Of a stretch of DNA of 64,000 bases, positions 22,943-31,376 are shown piece after piece; within the stretch, counting starts at the first letter, position 1; every line of letters begins with the position of its first letter. The notes beneath the pieces were generated by a model. The model saw only the letters and a list, made by a program, of their open reading frames with translations. It searched no databases and was not told the origin of the DNA. This stretch comes from Bin75 sp965223955 (GTDB taxonomy: Bacteria > Nitrospirota > Nitrospiria > Nitrospirales > UBA8639): NCBI GenBank assembly GCA_965223955.1, contig OZ245029.1, forward strand, positions 806,001-870,000, in the 5' to 3' direction. The position numbers and the translations under genes were made by a program.

Positions 22943-25900
22943 ATGTTTCTTTCTAGACGTCAATTTTTAAAAGTGACCACCGGGACAGTGGCGGCAGTGG
23001 CGTTGGCGGACAAAGCCTTGGCCTTGACTGCGCTGCAACCGGTTGTCGAAGTGGGCAATCCGCTGGGCGAGTATCCTGATCGCGCCTGGGAGCGGGTGTA
23101 CCACGATCAGTATCGGTATGATTCATCGTTTACGTGGGTCTGCTCCCCGAACGACACCCACGCCTGCCGCGTGCGCTCTTTTGTGCGTAACGGTGTGGTG
23201 ATGCGGGTGGAGCAAAACTACGACCACCAAACCTATGAAGACCTCTACGGCAATCGCGGAACGTTTGCTCACAATCCGCGGATGTGCTTGAAGGGGTACA
23301 CGATGCATCGTCGGGTGTATGGGCCCTATCGGTTGAAAGGCCCCTTGATGCGCCGTGGTTGGAAAGCCTGGATGGATGCCGGAAGCCCGGAATTCACTCC
23401 GGACGTCATGAATAAGTACAAATTCACTTCGCGGTACCTGGATGACATGTTGCGGGTAAGCTGGGATACGGCGTTTACGTACCTGGCCAAAGCCATGATG
23501 ATTATCGCGGAGCGGTACAGCGGCGAAGCCGGTGCCCGTCGGTTGCGGGAACAAGGCTATCCGCCGGAAATGATCGAGATGACCAAGGGTTCCGGCGTGC
23601 GGACCATGAAGTTCCGCGCGGGCATGCCCATCCTGGGCGTGATCGGCAAGATGTCCGTCACCCGGATGAACGGTGGCTGCGGCGCGTTGCTCGACCACTA
23701 CATCCGGAAAGTGAAGCCCAACCAGGCCCAAGGCGGCCGGTATTGGTCGAACTACACCTGGCACGGTGACCAAAACCCAGCGCATCCGTTCTGGTCCGGG
23801 GTGCAAACCTCTGACAACGACATGAGCGACATGCGGTTCGCGAAGTTGAACACAAGCTGGGGCAAGAACTTCGTCGAAAACAAGATGCCGGAAGCGCATT
23901 GGAAGCTCGAAAGTATCGAGCGTGGGGCGCGGGTGGTCGTGATCACGCCGGAGTACAACCCGACGGCGTATCGAGCCGACTACTGGATTCCGGTTCGCCC
24001 GGAGACGGACGCGGCATTGTTCCTGGGTGCCTGTAAGATCATGCTCGACGAGAATATGCATGACCATGATTTCTGCGCGGCCTATACGGACATGCCGATT
24101 CTGGTCCGTACGGATACGCTGCAATATCTTGATCCGCGCGATGTGATCAAGGGCTATTCATTGCCGGATTTCTCGAAGACCTATTCGGGGAAAGTGCAAA
24201 CCCTGAATCCTGCGAAGATTGCGCGTCTCGGCGGGTTCATGGTGTGGGACACGAATAAGAACCAAGCCGTACCGATTCACCGTGAATTGGTGGGGTGGCA
24301 TTACAAGAACAGCGGCATCGAGTCAGCCTTTACCGGAACCTACCGGGTGAAGTTGCTGAACGGCCGGGAAGTCGACGTGGCACCGGTCTTCCAGTTGTAT
24401 CAAGTCCATTTGCAGGATTACGACTTGGATACGGTCCACCAGATCAACCGGTCCCCGAAGGACTTGATCGTCCGCTGGGCCAGAGATTCGGGTGCCATCA
24501 AACCGGCAACCATTCACAACGGGGAAGGTACGAACCACTACTTCCATCAAACCATCATTGGGCGTGGCGCGGCGATGGTGTTGATTCTCACCGGGAACGT
24601 CGGGAAGTTCGGGACCGGGCAGCATACCTGGGCCGGGAACTACAAAGCGGGGATCTGGAACGCCACCCCGTGGTCCGGCGGTGGATTGGGCACGCACACT
24701 GCGGAGAATCCGTTCAAGATTACGACGGATCCGAACGCACATGGTAAAGAAGTGCACGTGCGTGGCTACTACTATGGTGAAGAGGTGGCTTACTGGAACC
24801 ATGGTGATACGGCGTTGATCGTGAACACGCCGAAGTATGGGCGCCGGGTGTTTACCGGAAAGACGCACATGCCGACCCCGACCAAGTTCCGGTGGGTGGC
24901 GAACGTGAACGTGTTGAACAACGCCAAACACCACTATGACATGGTCAAGAACGTGGATCCACATATTGAATGTATCGTCACCCAGGATATCGAGATGACC
25001 TCGGACGTGAACCATGCGGACGTGGCCATGGGTGTGAATACGTGGATGGAGTTTACCTATCCCGAGCATACGGCGACGGTGTCGAATCCGTGGTTCCAGG
25101 TGTGGAAAGGGGGCATCCGTCCCTTGTATGACACCAGAAACGACTTGGATACGACAGCCGGCGTAGCCGCCAAATTGACCAATATGACTGGCGATGGGCG
25201 GTTCCGGGATTACTTCAAATTCGTCTACGACAACCGGGTGGACGTGTACGTGCAGCGGTTGTTGGATGCCAGTTGTACGGGGTACGGGTATAGCGTCGAC
25301 ACCATGCTCAAGTCCGAGAAGGGCTGGATGGTGTTGTGCCGGACGTATCCACGGCAACCGTTCTGGGAAGAGACGAATGAAAGTAAGCCACAATGGACCC
25401 GGACTGGCCGGTATGAGAACTACCGGACGGAGCCGGAAGCCATTGAATACGGGGAAAACTTCATCTCGCACCGGGAAGGCACGGAAGCAACACCGTACTT
25501 GCCGAACGCGATTATGACGACGAACCCCTACGTGCGGCCTGATGACTATGGTATTCCCATCACGGCGCAGCACCATGATGACAAGACGGTACGTAACATT
25601 GCGTTGCCGTGGCAGGAAATCAAGCGGTACTCCAACCCACTGTGGGAGAAGGGGTATCAGTTCTATTGTGTGACGCCGAAGACGCGGCATCGTGTACACA
25701 GCCAATGGTCAGTGAACGACTGGGTGCAGATGTATGAGTCGAACTTCGGTGACGCGTATCGGATGGATAAACGGACACCGGGTGTGGGTGAGCATCAATT
25801 ACACATGAACCCGCAAGCGGCGAAAGACCGGGGCATCAACGACGGTGACTACGTGTACGTTGACGGCAATCCGGTTGATCGTCCATACCGAGGATGGAAG

Positions 25901-26380
25901 CCGAGTGACCCGTACTACAAAGTGGCTCGGTTGATGATTCGGTCGAAGTACAACCCGGCGTTCCCGTACCACGTGACCATGGCGAAGCACGCTCCGTACG
26001 TGGCAACCGCGAAATCCGTGAAGGGCCATGAAACCCGACCGGATGGACGGGCCATCGCGATGGATACGGGTTATCAATCCAACTTCCGGTATGGGGCGCA
26101 ACAGTCCTTTACCCGGGACTGGTTGATGCCGATGCACCAAACCGACTCACTGCCAGGAAAACATGCAGTGGGCTGGAAGTTTAAATTCGGGTATCAAGTG
26201 GACAACCATGCAGTCAACACCACTCCGAAAGAATGTCTGATGCGGATTACAAAAGCAGAGGACGGTGGTATCGGCGGCAGGGGTCCATGGGAGCCAGTCC
26301 GGACCGGGTTTACGCCTGGGCAGGAAAATGAGTTCATGATCAAGTGGCTCAAAGGCGACCACATTAAGATCAAGGTGTAA
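22943..26380 (+). CDS. nxrA: Nitrite oxidoreductase alpha subunit NxrA
   Basis: The 1145-residue catalytic subunit oxidises nitrite to nitrate at a bis-MGD molybdenum centre, the energy-yielding step of nitrite oxidation. A Tat signal (SRRQFLK, Arg5-Arg6) marks export, placing the active site in the periplasm as known for Nitrospira. The [4Fe-4S] cluster FS0 motif reads C67-x3-D71-x3-C75 with C115 (PRMCLKG), so one usual Cys is Asp. Asp276 in WHGDQNPAHP aligns with the Mo-ligand Asp of NarG-type type II DMSO reductases. Length fits Nitrospira NxrA. GAGGAGG precedes the ATG. nxrB follows 71 bp downstream with no terminator between them. No gamma subunit gene is in the window. Confidence 0.97.
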   Translation: MFLSRRQFLKVTTGTVAAVALADKALALTALQPVVEVGNPLGEYPDRAWERVYHDQYRYDSSFTWVCSPNDTHACRVRSFVRNGVVMRVEQNYDHQTYEDLYGNRGTFAHNPRMCLKGYTMHRRVYGPYRLKGPLMRRGWKAWMDAGSPEFTPDVMNKYKFTSRYLDDMLRVSWDTAFTYLAKAMMIIAERYSGEAGARRLREQGYPPEMIEMTKGSGVRTMKFRAGMPILGVIGKMSVTRMNGGCGALLDHYIRKVKPNQAQGGRYWSNYTWHGDQNPAHPFWSGVQTSDNDMSDMRFAKLNTSWGKNFVENKMPEAHWKLESIERGARVVVITPEYNPTAYRADYWIPVRPETDAALFLGACKIMLDENMHDHDFCAAYTDMPILVRTDTLQYLDPRDVIKGYSLPDFSKTYSGKVQTLNPAKIARLGGFMVWDTNKNQAVPIHRELVGWHYKNSGIESAFTGTYRVKLLNGREVDVAPVFQLYQVHLQDYDLDTVHQINRSPKDLIVRWARDSGAIKPATIHNGEGTNHYFHQTIIGRGAAMVLILTGNVGKFGTGQHTWAGNYKAGIWNATPWSGGGLGTHTAENPFKITTDPNAHGKEVHVRGYYYGEEVAYWNHGDTALIVNTPKYGRRVFTGKTHMPTPTKFRWVANVNVLNNAKHHYDMVKNVDPHIECIVTQDIEMTSDVNHADVAMGVNTWMEFTYPEHTATVSNPWFQVWKGGIRPLYDTRNDLDTTAGVAAKLTNMTGDGRFRDYFKFVYDNRVDVYVQRLLDASCTGYGYSVDTMLKSEKGWMVLCRTYPRQPFWEETNESKPQWTRTGRYENYRTEPEAIEYGENFISHREGTEATPYLPNAIMTTNPYVRPDDYGIPITAQHHDDKTVRNIALPWQEIKRYSNPLWEKGYQFYCVTPKTRHRVHSQWSVNDWVQMYESNFGDAYRMDKRTPGVGEHQLHMNPQAAKDRGINDGDYVYVDGNPVDRPYRGWKPSDPYYKVARLMIRSKYNPAFPYHVTMAKHAPYVATAKSVKGHETRPDGRAIAMDTGYQSNFRYGAQQSFTRDWLMPMHQTDSLPGKHAVGWKFKFGYQVDNHAVNTTPKECLMRITKAEDGGIGGRGPWEPVRTGFTPGQENEFMIKWLKGDHIKIKV

Positions 26381-26451
26381 CCATATAACCATGATCAAAT
26401 GTGGAATTTTAGACATTGGACTAACTTTGGTTCAAAGAAACGGAGGAACTT

Positions 26452-27741
26452 ATGCCAGAAGTATATAATTGGCAATTAGGCCGAAAGATGCTGTATCCGT
26501 ATGAGGAACGGCATCCGAAGTGGCAATTCGCCTTTGTGTTTAACATCAATCGCTGCTTGGCCTGCCAAACCTGTTCCATGGCGGATAAATCCACATGGTT
26601 GTTCTCGAAAGGTCAGGAATACATGTGGTGGAACAATGTGGAGACGAAACCGTATGGTGGATATCCACAGTTCTACGATGTGAAAATCACGCAGTTGATC
26701 GAACAAGTCAACCCAGGTGGACAGGTGTGGAACGTGCGGGTCGGCCGCAAACACCATGCGCCGTATGGGGTGTTCGAAGGTATGACGATTTTTGATGCCG
26801 GGGCGAAAGTCGGCCAGGCAGCGATCGGGTACATACCGACGGACCAAGAATGGCGTTTTGTCAACATTTATGAAGACACGGCCACGTCAATGCGAGCCAT
26901 TGTGGAAGGCATTGATAAGACCGGGTTTACCAAGGAAGAACCATGGCGCATGACCGGCAGCAGCTTGCCGGAACATGAAACCTACTTCTTCTATCTTCAA
27001 CGTATTTGTAACCATTGCACCTATCCGGGTTGTTTGGCTGCATGTCCGCGGAAGGCCATTTATAAGAGGCCGGAAGACGGGATCGTGCTGATCGACCAGA
27101 ACCGGTGCCGTGGATACAAGAAGTGCGTGGAGCAATGTCCATACAAAAAGCCAATGTATCGGGGTACGACTCGGGTGACCGAGAAGTGCATCGCCTGCTA
27201 TCCGCGGGTCGAGGGGAAAGATCCTCTCACCGGTGGAGAGCCGATGGAAACCCGGTGCATGGCGGCCTGCGTGGGTAAAATTCGCTTACAGAACCTCGTC
27301 AAGATCGGTGAGGATGGACTGTGGGCGGAAGATCGGTGGAACCCCCTGTATTACACCATCCGGGTGGAACAGGTGGCGTTACCGCTGTACCCGCAATGGG
27401 GCACGGAGCCGAACGGGTTTTACATTCCCCCGCGGCAAGCGCCTCGTGGCTACATCCGGCAGATGTTCGGGCCGGGCGTGGACAATGCGATCGAGAAGTA
27501 CTTGGTGCCGAGCCGGGAATTGTTAGCCGTCCTCCAACTCTGGAGAGCGAGCCAACAAATTATCTTCCGGTATGACATCATTCCTGGACCGAAAGTGTTT
27601 GAGACCCAAATACACGGGCGGAAGTTCGAGATGTACAACGACACCGTGTTAGGGTTCAACAAGTCCGGGAAGGAAGCCGTCCGGCAGCAAGTGGAAGAGC
27701 CGATTTACATTCGGCCAGCCGAACGCGCTACCTGGCTGTAA
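26452..27741 (+). CDS. nxrB: Nitrite oxidoreductase beta subunit NxrB
   Basis: The 429-residue electron-transfer subunit carries electrons from NxrA through Fe-S clusters. The four Cys groups are visible: NRCLACQTC from Cys35, CNHCTYPGCLAACP, NRCRGYKKCVEQCP, and CIACYP with RCMAAC. These bind three [4Fe-4S] and one [3Fe-4S] cluster in NarH-like subunits. It has no signal peptide and is expected to be co-exported with NxrA. CGGAGGA is upstream of the ATG. A strong terminator at 27768-27800 closes the unit, so nxrAB are transcribed together and no further gene is read by default. Confidence 0.97.
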   Translation: MPEVYNWQLGRKMLYPYEERHPKWQFAFVFNINRCLACQTCSMADKSTWLFSKGQEYMWWNNVETKPYGGYPQFYDVKITQLIEQVNPGGQVWNVRVGRKHHAPYGVFEGMTIFDAGAKVGQAAIGYIPTDQEWRFVNIYEDTATSMRAIVEGIDKTGFTKEEPWRMTGSSLPEHETYFFYLQRICNHCTYPGCLAACPRKAIYKRPEDGIVLIDQNRCRGYKKCVEQCPYKKPMYRGTTRVTEKCIACYPRVEGKDPLTGGEPMETRCMAACVGKIRLQNLVKIGEDGLWAEDRWNPLYYTIRVEQVALPLYPQWGTEPNGFYIPPRQAPRGYIRQMFGPGVDNAIEKYLVPSRELLAVLQLWRASQQIIFRYDIIPGPKVFETQIHGRKFEMYNDTVLGFNKSGKEAVRQQVEEPIYIRPAERATWL

Positions 27742-27767
27742 GAGCCGGTAGAGTGGTTTGTAAAAAA

Positions 27768-27800
27768 AGCCGGAGGTTTTCGGACCTCCGGCTTTTTTTT
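27768..27800 (+). terminator. Intrinsic terminator of nxrAB
   Basis: A perfect 10-bp stem AGCCGGAGGT/ACCTCCGGCT with loop TTTCGG, followed by eight T residues. An A-tract precedes it, so it may also work in the reverse direction. Confidence 0.93.
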
Positions 27801-27928
27801 GTTGAAAAACCGTGTATGGAGAAGAGACCCCCAAAAAATTTGCTTAGATTCCTTCTCTAAATGGTGTATCCTAAAGAGATCTTTTTGCTCTCATCCAGAC
27901 ACCGTGACGAAAGACGCGATCCCGAGAT

Positions 27929-28312
27929 ATGGGAGAAACCGGAATAGAGCGCACACCCACAGTAGGAGACGGCCCCCGTGCCGTCCCTGTCTCTCCTCCT
28001 GATCCCGTTCCTTTTTCAGCCCGGGCCATTCCCTTTTGGGAACTCCTGGAAACCGGGAAGGTACCCGATGAGTATCTCAGGACGGAGTACGTGACTCAAC
28101 AATTTGTCGAACGGTTGGTTCATTATGTGTTGAGCATCCCCTCGAAATCGATTTCCATCACCCAGCTTTCGGCCATTCTCGAGCAAATTGATGCCTGTCA
28201 GCAGATTTTCTTTTTTAAACGCTTAAAGGAAACCAGTCCCCACAGCTTGAAGGAGTTTGCTCCCCTGTATTACGGCTTTATGGCAGAATTTCATCCGTTA
28301 TTGTTTACCTGA
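27929..28312 (+). CDS. Protein of unknown function downstream of nxrB
   Basis: I do not recognise this 127-residue protein. Its start is uncertain: the first 30 codons run through a copy of the dispersed GGAGACGGC...GCCGTCCC repeat (read as VGDGPRAVP). The credible protein begins nearer FSARAIPFWELLETGKVPDE. The rest is helical and soluble, with no signal or membrane helix, ending FMAEFHPLLFT. It lies 46 bp before a second small gene with a strong ribosome-binding site. Both lie downstream of the nxr terminator, so a link to nitrite oxidation is only positional. Confidence 0.55.
   Translation: MGETGIERTPTVGDGPRAVPVSPPDPVPFSARAIPFWELLETGKVPDEYLRTEYVTQQFVERLVHYVLSIPSKSISITQLSAILEQIDACQQIFFFKRLKETSPHSLKEFAPLYYGFMAEFHPLLFT
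27963..27987. repeat. GGGACGGC-type palindromic repeat inside a gene start
   Basis: TAGGAGACGGCCCCCGTGCC, then GTCCC. Same family as 2246-2270. It lies in the apparent 5' coding end of the gene at 27929. Confidence 0.7.
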
Positions 28313-28358
28313 CCCGTTGTCCGGAGTCCGGTTTTTCAGGAGGAATTTAGGAGGTACA

Positions 28359-28727
28359 ATGAACTCAACGTTACATCGAGCGATGTCAAGTTTTTACAAC
28401 CTGATCTATGAAGCACAGGCGTTTTCCACGATCATGGCTCGAATCGATTCGGCTGACCACGATCGGTATTTGGGGCGAGTGGAAGGGCTCAATTGGGTGC
28501 TTGATCGATGCCAGGAGTTTGAAGACGTGGACCAGAATCTCACGACAGCTTCCCTGCACAAATTATTAGGCGACGTCAAATCGGATCTCGATCATGAATT
28601 GTCCGTCCAACGACGAGAAAAGGGCAGGAGGGCTGATGGAAGGGAAGAAGCGCTGATCTTCGTGACCGATTACCTCACGAGTTTGATTACGGCCACGGAA
28701 ATCGAATCGGCTAAAAGCCCGGTCTAA
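28359..28727 (+). CDS. Small helical protein of unknown function
   Basis: The 122-residue soluble protein is predicted all-helical (MNSTLHRAMSSFYNLIYEAQ, RYLGRVEGLNWVLDRCQEF, LHKLLGDVKSDLDHEL, VTDYLTSLITATEIES). No family is recognised. The ATG has a strong TAGGAGGT site 5 bp upstream, so it is probably well translated. It follows the gene at 27929 by 46 bp on the same strand and may be co-transcribed with it. Confidence 0.6.
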   Translation: MNSTLHRAMSSFYNLIYEAQAFSTIMARIDSADHDRYLGRVEGLNWVLDRCQEFEDVDQNLTTASLHKLLGDVKSDLDHELSVQRREKGRRADGREEALIFVTDYLTSLITATEIESAKSPV

Positions 28728-28775
28728 CGGTGTCCAGTGTGCCGGCATTTCCGGGCGGCATGTCCCCCCCTCATA

Positions 28776-28799
28776 TAGGGGACGGACCCCGTGCCGTCC
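28776..28799. repeat. GGGACGGA/CCGTCC palindromic repeat
   Basis: TAGGGGACGGACCCCGTGCC, then GTCC. Member of the family at 2246, 22306 and 27963. It lies just before a short gene. Confidence 0.65.
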
Positions 28800-28815
28800 T
28801 GACGGAGAGGACTTG

Positions 28816-29064
28816 ATGTTTGCCGCTGACAGATTCAAGTCACGCTGGATAAGAGAGTGGATTATTTTCGCCGTCTGTCTTGGCTTGGGGGGGCATATCG
28901 CCTTGGCCCTCTTGCTGCACGCGCCGGAACAATGGCCAGCCAAGTCTCTGTGGCTGTATGCCTTATTACTCGCTCTCTCCGTCTACGTGTGTATCCAGTT
29001 GCTTCGCTCGGTGTGGTGGTTGTGGAGGGGTGAGCGAGCCTCCGATTCGCAGGAGCAAGCCTGA
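28816..29064 (+). CDS. Small inner-membrane protein with two helices
   Basis: The 82-residue protein has two hydrophobic segments (WIIFAVCLGLGGHIALALLL and SLWLYALLLALSVYVCIQLL) joined by a short loop. A charged tail (RGERASDSQEQA) follows. GGAGAGG sits 5 bp before the ATG. No family recognised. It converges on the Trm112-like gene. Confidence 0.55.
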   Translation: MFAADRFKSRWIREWIIFAVCLGLGGHIALALLLHAPEQWPAKSLWLYALLLALSVYVCIQLLRSVWWLWRGERASDSQEQA

Positions 29065-29111
29065 CCGCGAGTGAGCCTGCTTGGGAAGTGACGTGAGAAG
29101 AAGTCTCCGGC

Positions 29112-29402
29112 TTACAGGATGCCGTCGATGGGGATCCCTTCCTCGATGAGCATGATCGGAATCGTCTCCCTGATCGGATAGGTGACTTTTTTATCGCTTC
29201 GGATCAATCCGCCATCGAGGGGCTCTTTCACCAGGTTCCCACCCGTATTCTGCAATTCCCCATTCGTAATTTTTCGGTTCAGGATTTCGAGGGAGGCGGC
29301 ATCCAGGAGCGTCATCGCCTGCTTGGTCTCCGGGCAACATAAAATCTCCAGAAGCGTGGGGTCGAGAGGCATCGCCGGGGATGAATCGCCGTCAGGACTC
29401 AT
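29112..29402 (-). CDS. Trm112/YcaR-like small zinc-ribbon-related protein
   Basis: The 96-residue product has the Trm112 family core: LDPTLLEILCCPETKQAMTL at the start and YPIRETIPIMLIEEG near the end. Only the CCPET pair of the usual four Cys is kept, as in many bacterial members. Eukaryotic Trm112 activates methyltransferases; bacterial relatives probably also help enzymes fold or bind. The ATG at 29402 with AAAGGGA upstream was chosen over an upstream start at 29450. Confidence 0.85.
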   Translation of the reverse strand: MSPDGDSSPAMPLDPTLLEILCCPETKQAMTLLDAASLEILNRKITNGELQNTGGNLVKEPLDGGLIRSDKKVTYPIRETIPIMLIEEGIPIDGIL

Positions 29403-29533
29403 GAAATCCCTTTCCCGTTTGTGTAGTTGTTTTCCACTGCCGTCTTTCATACACTAGTTAATACGTCGATGGATTGCAAGGCGACTCAAGGGAGTCAGGG
29501 TGAACGGGCGTGTGTTCCGGTTGGACGTGACGA

Positions 29534-30175
29534 ATGGATAAGCGCAGTCGACTTCATCAACTCAAACGATATTTCGTCGCGGGATTATTTGTCGTCGTCC
29601 CGGCTTGGGGAACCTTCCTGATTCTGTCCACCTTGTTCGTGACGTTGGATGGCCTGTGGGTGGATCTGCTGGGCCCCGTGATGACGTTTGAAATTCCGGG
29701 AGCGGGGATTGCGCTGTTACTCCTGGTCATTTTGGGGGCGGGGATGCTGGGAACCCGCCTCGTCGGGCAACGATTCGTGAAAAGGGTGGACGAACTGTTC
29801 GAACGGATACCCTTGGTGAGAAGTATCTATTACACACTCAAGGGGATGACCGACGTATTTCAATTCCGGGAACGATTCGGCCAAAGTACGGTGGTCGTGT
29901 TTCCGTTTCCCCGCACCGGCCTGTGGGCAATCGGATTTCTGATGGGCACCGCCCCCGGGATACTCCAAATTGCCAAAGACGATTCACTCATCATGGTGTT
30001 CGTGCCGACGGCCATTCACCCCTTTACGGGCTATTTGGCTTTCGTGGGGGAATCGAAGGTCCACCGCGTCAAGCTGCGTCCCGAAGAGGCCATGAAATTG
30101 GAATTCTCCGCGGGGCTGTATCGACCGCCTCGGGGGTGGCTGGCAGTCGAACCTCCCGTCCGACCGCTTCCCTAG
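29534..30175 (+). CDS. DUF502 family membrane protein
   Basis: The 213-residue inner-membrane protein begins with the DUF502 (COG2928) pattern: LKRYFVAGLFVVVPAWGTFL, a second helix (GAGIALLLLVILGAGML), then PLVRSIYYTLKGMTDVF and FPRTGLWAIGFLMG. The soluble C-terminal part carries VFVPTAIHPFTGYLAFV. Its function is unknown. Length is normal for the family, and it is transcribed divergently from the Trm112-like gene. Confidence 0.88.
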   Translation: MDKRSRLHQLKRYFVAGLFVVVPAWGTFLILSTLFVTLDGLWVDLLGPVMTFEIPGAGIALLLLVILGAGMLGTRLVGQRFVKRVDELFERIPLVRSIYYTLKGMTDVFQFRERFGQSTVVVFPFPRTGLWAIGFLMGTAPGILQIAKDDSLIMVFVPTAIHPFTGYLAFVGESKVHRVKLRPEEAMKLEFSAGLYRPPRGWLAVEPPVRPLP

Positions 30176-30246
30176 GCTTGTCTCGGGAAAGGCATCTCCC
30201 TCTTCGACTTAGGAGGCAGGGCCACTTCTTCTGTTCCCTTCCTTTA

Positions 30247-30271
30247 GTAAGGAGGGGCGAAGGGGAGGTAG
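30247..30271. repeat. TAAGGAGGGG...AGGGGAGGTAG repeat, copy 1
   Basis: GTAAGGAGGGGCGAAGGGGA, then GGTAG. A second copy (39216-39239) borders the right end of the IS481-type element. Another relative, in inverse orientation, lies at about 12714-12741. Confidence 0.5.
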
Positions 30272-30310
30272 ACACTGAGGCAGTACTGGACAAATTTCCA
30301 TGGTCCGACC

Positions 30311-30808
30311 ATGAACCATTCAGATTTCCATATCCGGTTGGCCGAACCCCGTGACCTTGAGTCGTTAGTCACGTTTAACATGGCTCTCGCATGGGAAACG
30401 GAGGGCAGACAATTGGAACGGACCCTCCTCCAGGCCGGCGTGGAATCGATATTGGCCGACTCCGCCAAGGGATTTTACGTGGTGATGGAGCACCGGCCCA
30501 CCGGGCGGACGATCGGGCAGTTGCTGATCACCTTTGAATGGAGCGATTGGCGGAATGCGGTCTTCTGGTGGCTGCAAAGCGTGTACGTCCAAAAAGAATG
30601 GAGACGACACGGCGTGTTCAAAACGTTGTACGACTACGTATTACAGGAAGCAGAACGCCAGGGCAACGTCGCCGGCATTCGTTTATACGTGGAACAGGAC
30701 AACGCCGTCGCCCAGGGAGTCTATGCGCGCGTAGGCTTGTCCGCGTCGCCGTACAAAGTGTTTGAGAACGATTTCATCTTACCTTCCAGACCGAGTGAAG
30801 AACCCTGA
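30311..30808 (+). CDS. GNAT-family N-acetyltransferase
   Basis: The 165-residue protein has the GNAT fold: IRLAEPRDLESLVTFNMALA at the N-terminus, central strand GRTIGQLLITFEW, the acetyl-CoA loop VQKEWRRHGVFKTL (a variant of Q/RxxGxG/A), and YVEQDNAVAQGVYARVGL near the C-terminus. It should acetylate an amine, but the substrate is not deducible. The gene is flanked by repeat-rich gaps. Confidence 0.85.
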   Translation: MNHSDFHIRLAEPRDLESLVTFNMALAWETEGRQLERTLLQAGVESILADSAKGFYVVMEHRPTGRTIGQLLITFEWSDWRNAVFWWLQSVYVQKEWRRHGVFKTLYDYVLQEAERQGNVAGIRLYVEQDNAVAQGVYARVGLSASPYKVFENDFILPSRPSEEP

Positions 30809-30857
30809 ACCGGCTTGGCCTGGCGACAGTAGTCATTGATACGAAAAGAGCCTCCTT

Positions 30858-31156
30858 CCGTCATTCCCGACTACCTCTCCTGTCATCCTCGACGCTTGTC
30901 CTTGACATTCTTAATCAAGGATCTAATCGGGAATCCAGAGTCTTTGCCTTTGCTTTATCTGTCATTCTCGCGAACGCGGGAATCCAGGGTCTCTTTCTTT
31001 TCATCTCGTGGTGTGCAGGCGATGAAGGATTCCTGAGCAACGCGAAGAACCTCGCGAGGAATCTGCTTTTTTTGTTCTGTCATTCCCGACGTTTGTAATC
31101 GGGAATCCAGAATCTTTGTAGTCAGGGTAGGTCGGGTTAGCGCAGCGTAACCCGAC
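30858..31156. repeat. Mosaic of GTCATTCCCGAC/GGGAATCCAG repeats
   Basis: Between the GNAT gene and the PD-(D/E)XK gene are several repeats. GTCATTCCCGAC...GGGAATCCAG units occur at about 30861, 30958 and 31079, each a small dyad with TCTTTG following. At 31131-31156 is the GTCGGGTT...AACCCGAC dyad. Related units lie at 43434-43680. No gene is seen in 30809-31376. Confidence 0.65.
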
Positions 31157-31182
31157 AGCGAGGCTATTCGTTGTTGAAACAT

Positions 31183-31257
31183 TACAATATGTAACAAAGT
31201 TTACAAAATGTACAAAACTTTACGAAATGTAAATATTGTACAATTTGTTGCAAACTT
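31183..31257. repeat. Four iteron-like direct repeats of 18-19 bp
   Basis: Four head-to-tail units begin TAC: TACAATATGTAACAAAGTT, TACAAAATGTACAAAACTT, TACGAAATGTAAATATTG and TACAATTTGTTGCAAACTT. The last runs into A+T-rich sequence up to about 31320. The unit resembles protein-binding iterons. It precedes the 3' end of the nuclease gene, so it is not that gene's promoter. A plasmid-type origin is possible but unproven. Confidence 0.5.
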
Positions 31258-31376
31258 TAATAAAATAAAATTTTGCAAGAAACGTAAAAAAATAAACAAT
31301 AATGCCAAACGTCAAGGATGGACAAATTCTTCTTTCCATCGACGAAGCATCAACGGAAGTTCTGTATGCCACCTTT

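Noticed and set aside
22734..22970. 78-codon frame overlapping the nxrA start
   Set aside because: Different frame from nxrA, no ribosome-binding site, covers the leader hairpins and has no recognisable features.
30858..31156. Possible CRISPR array because of repeated GGGAATCCAG units
   Set aside because: Units are irregularly spaced small dyads of differing sequence, with no uniform spacers and no cas genes.
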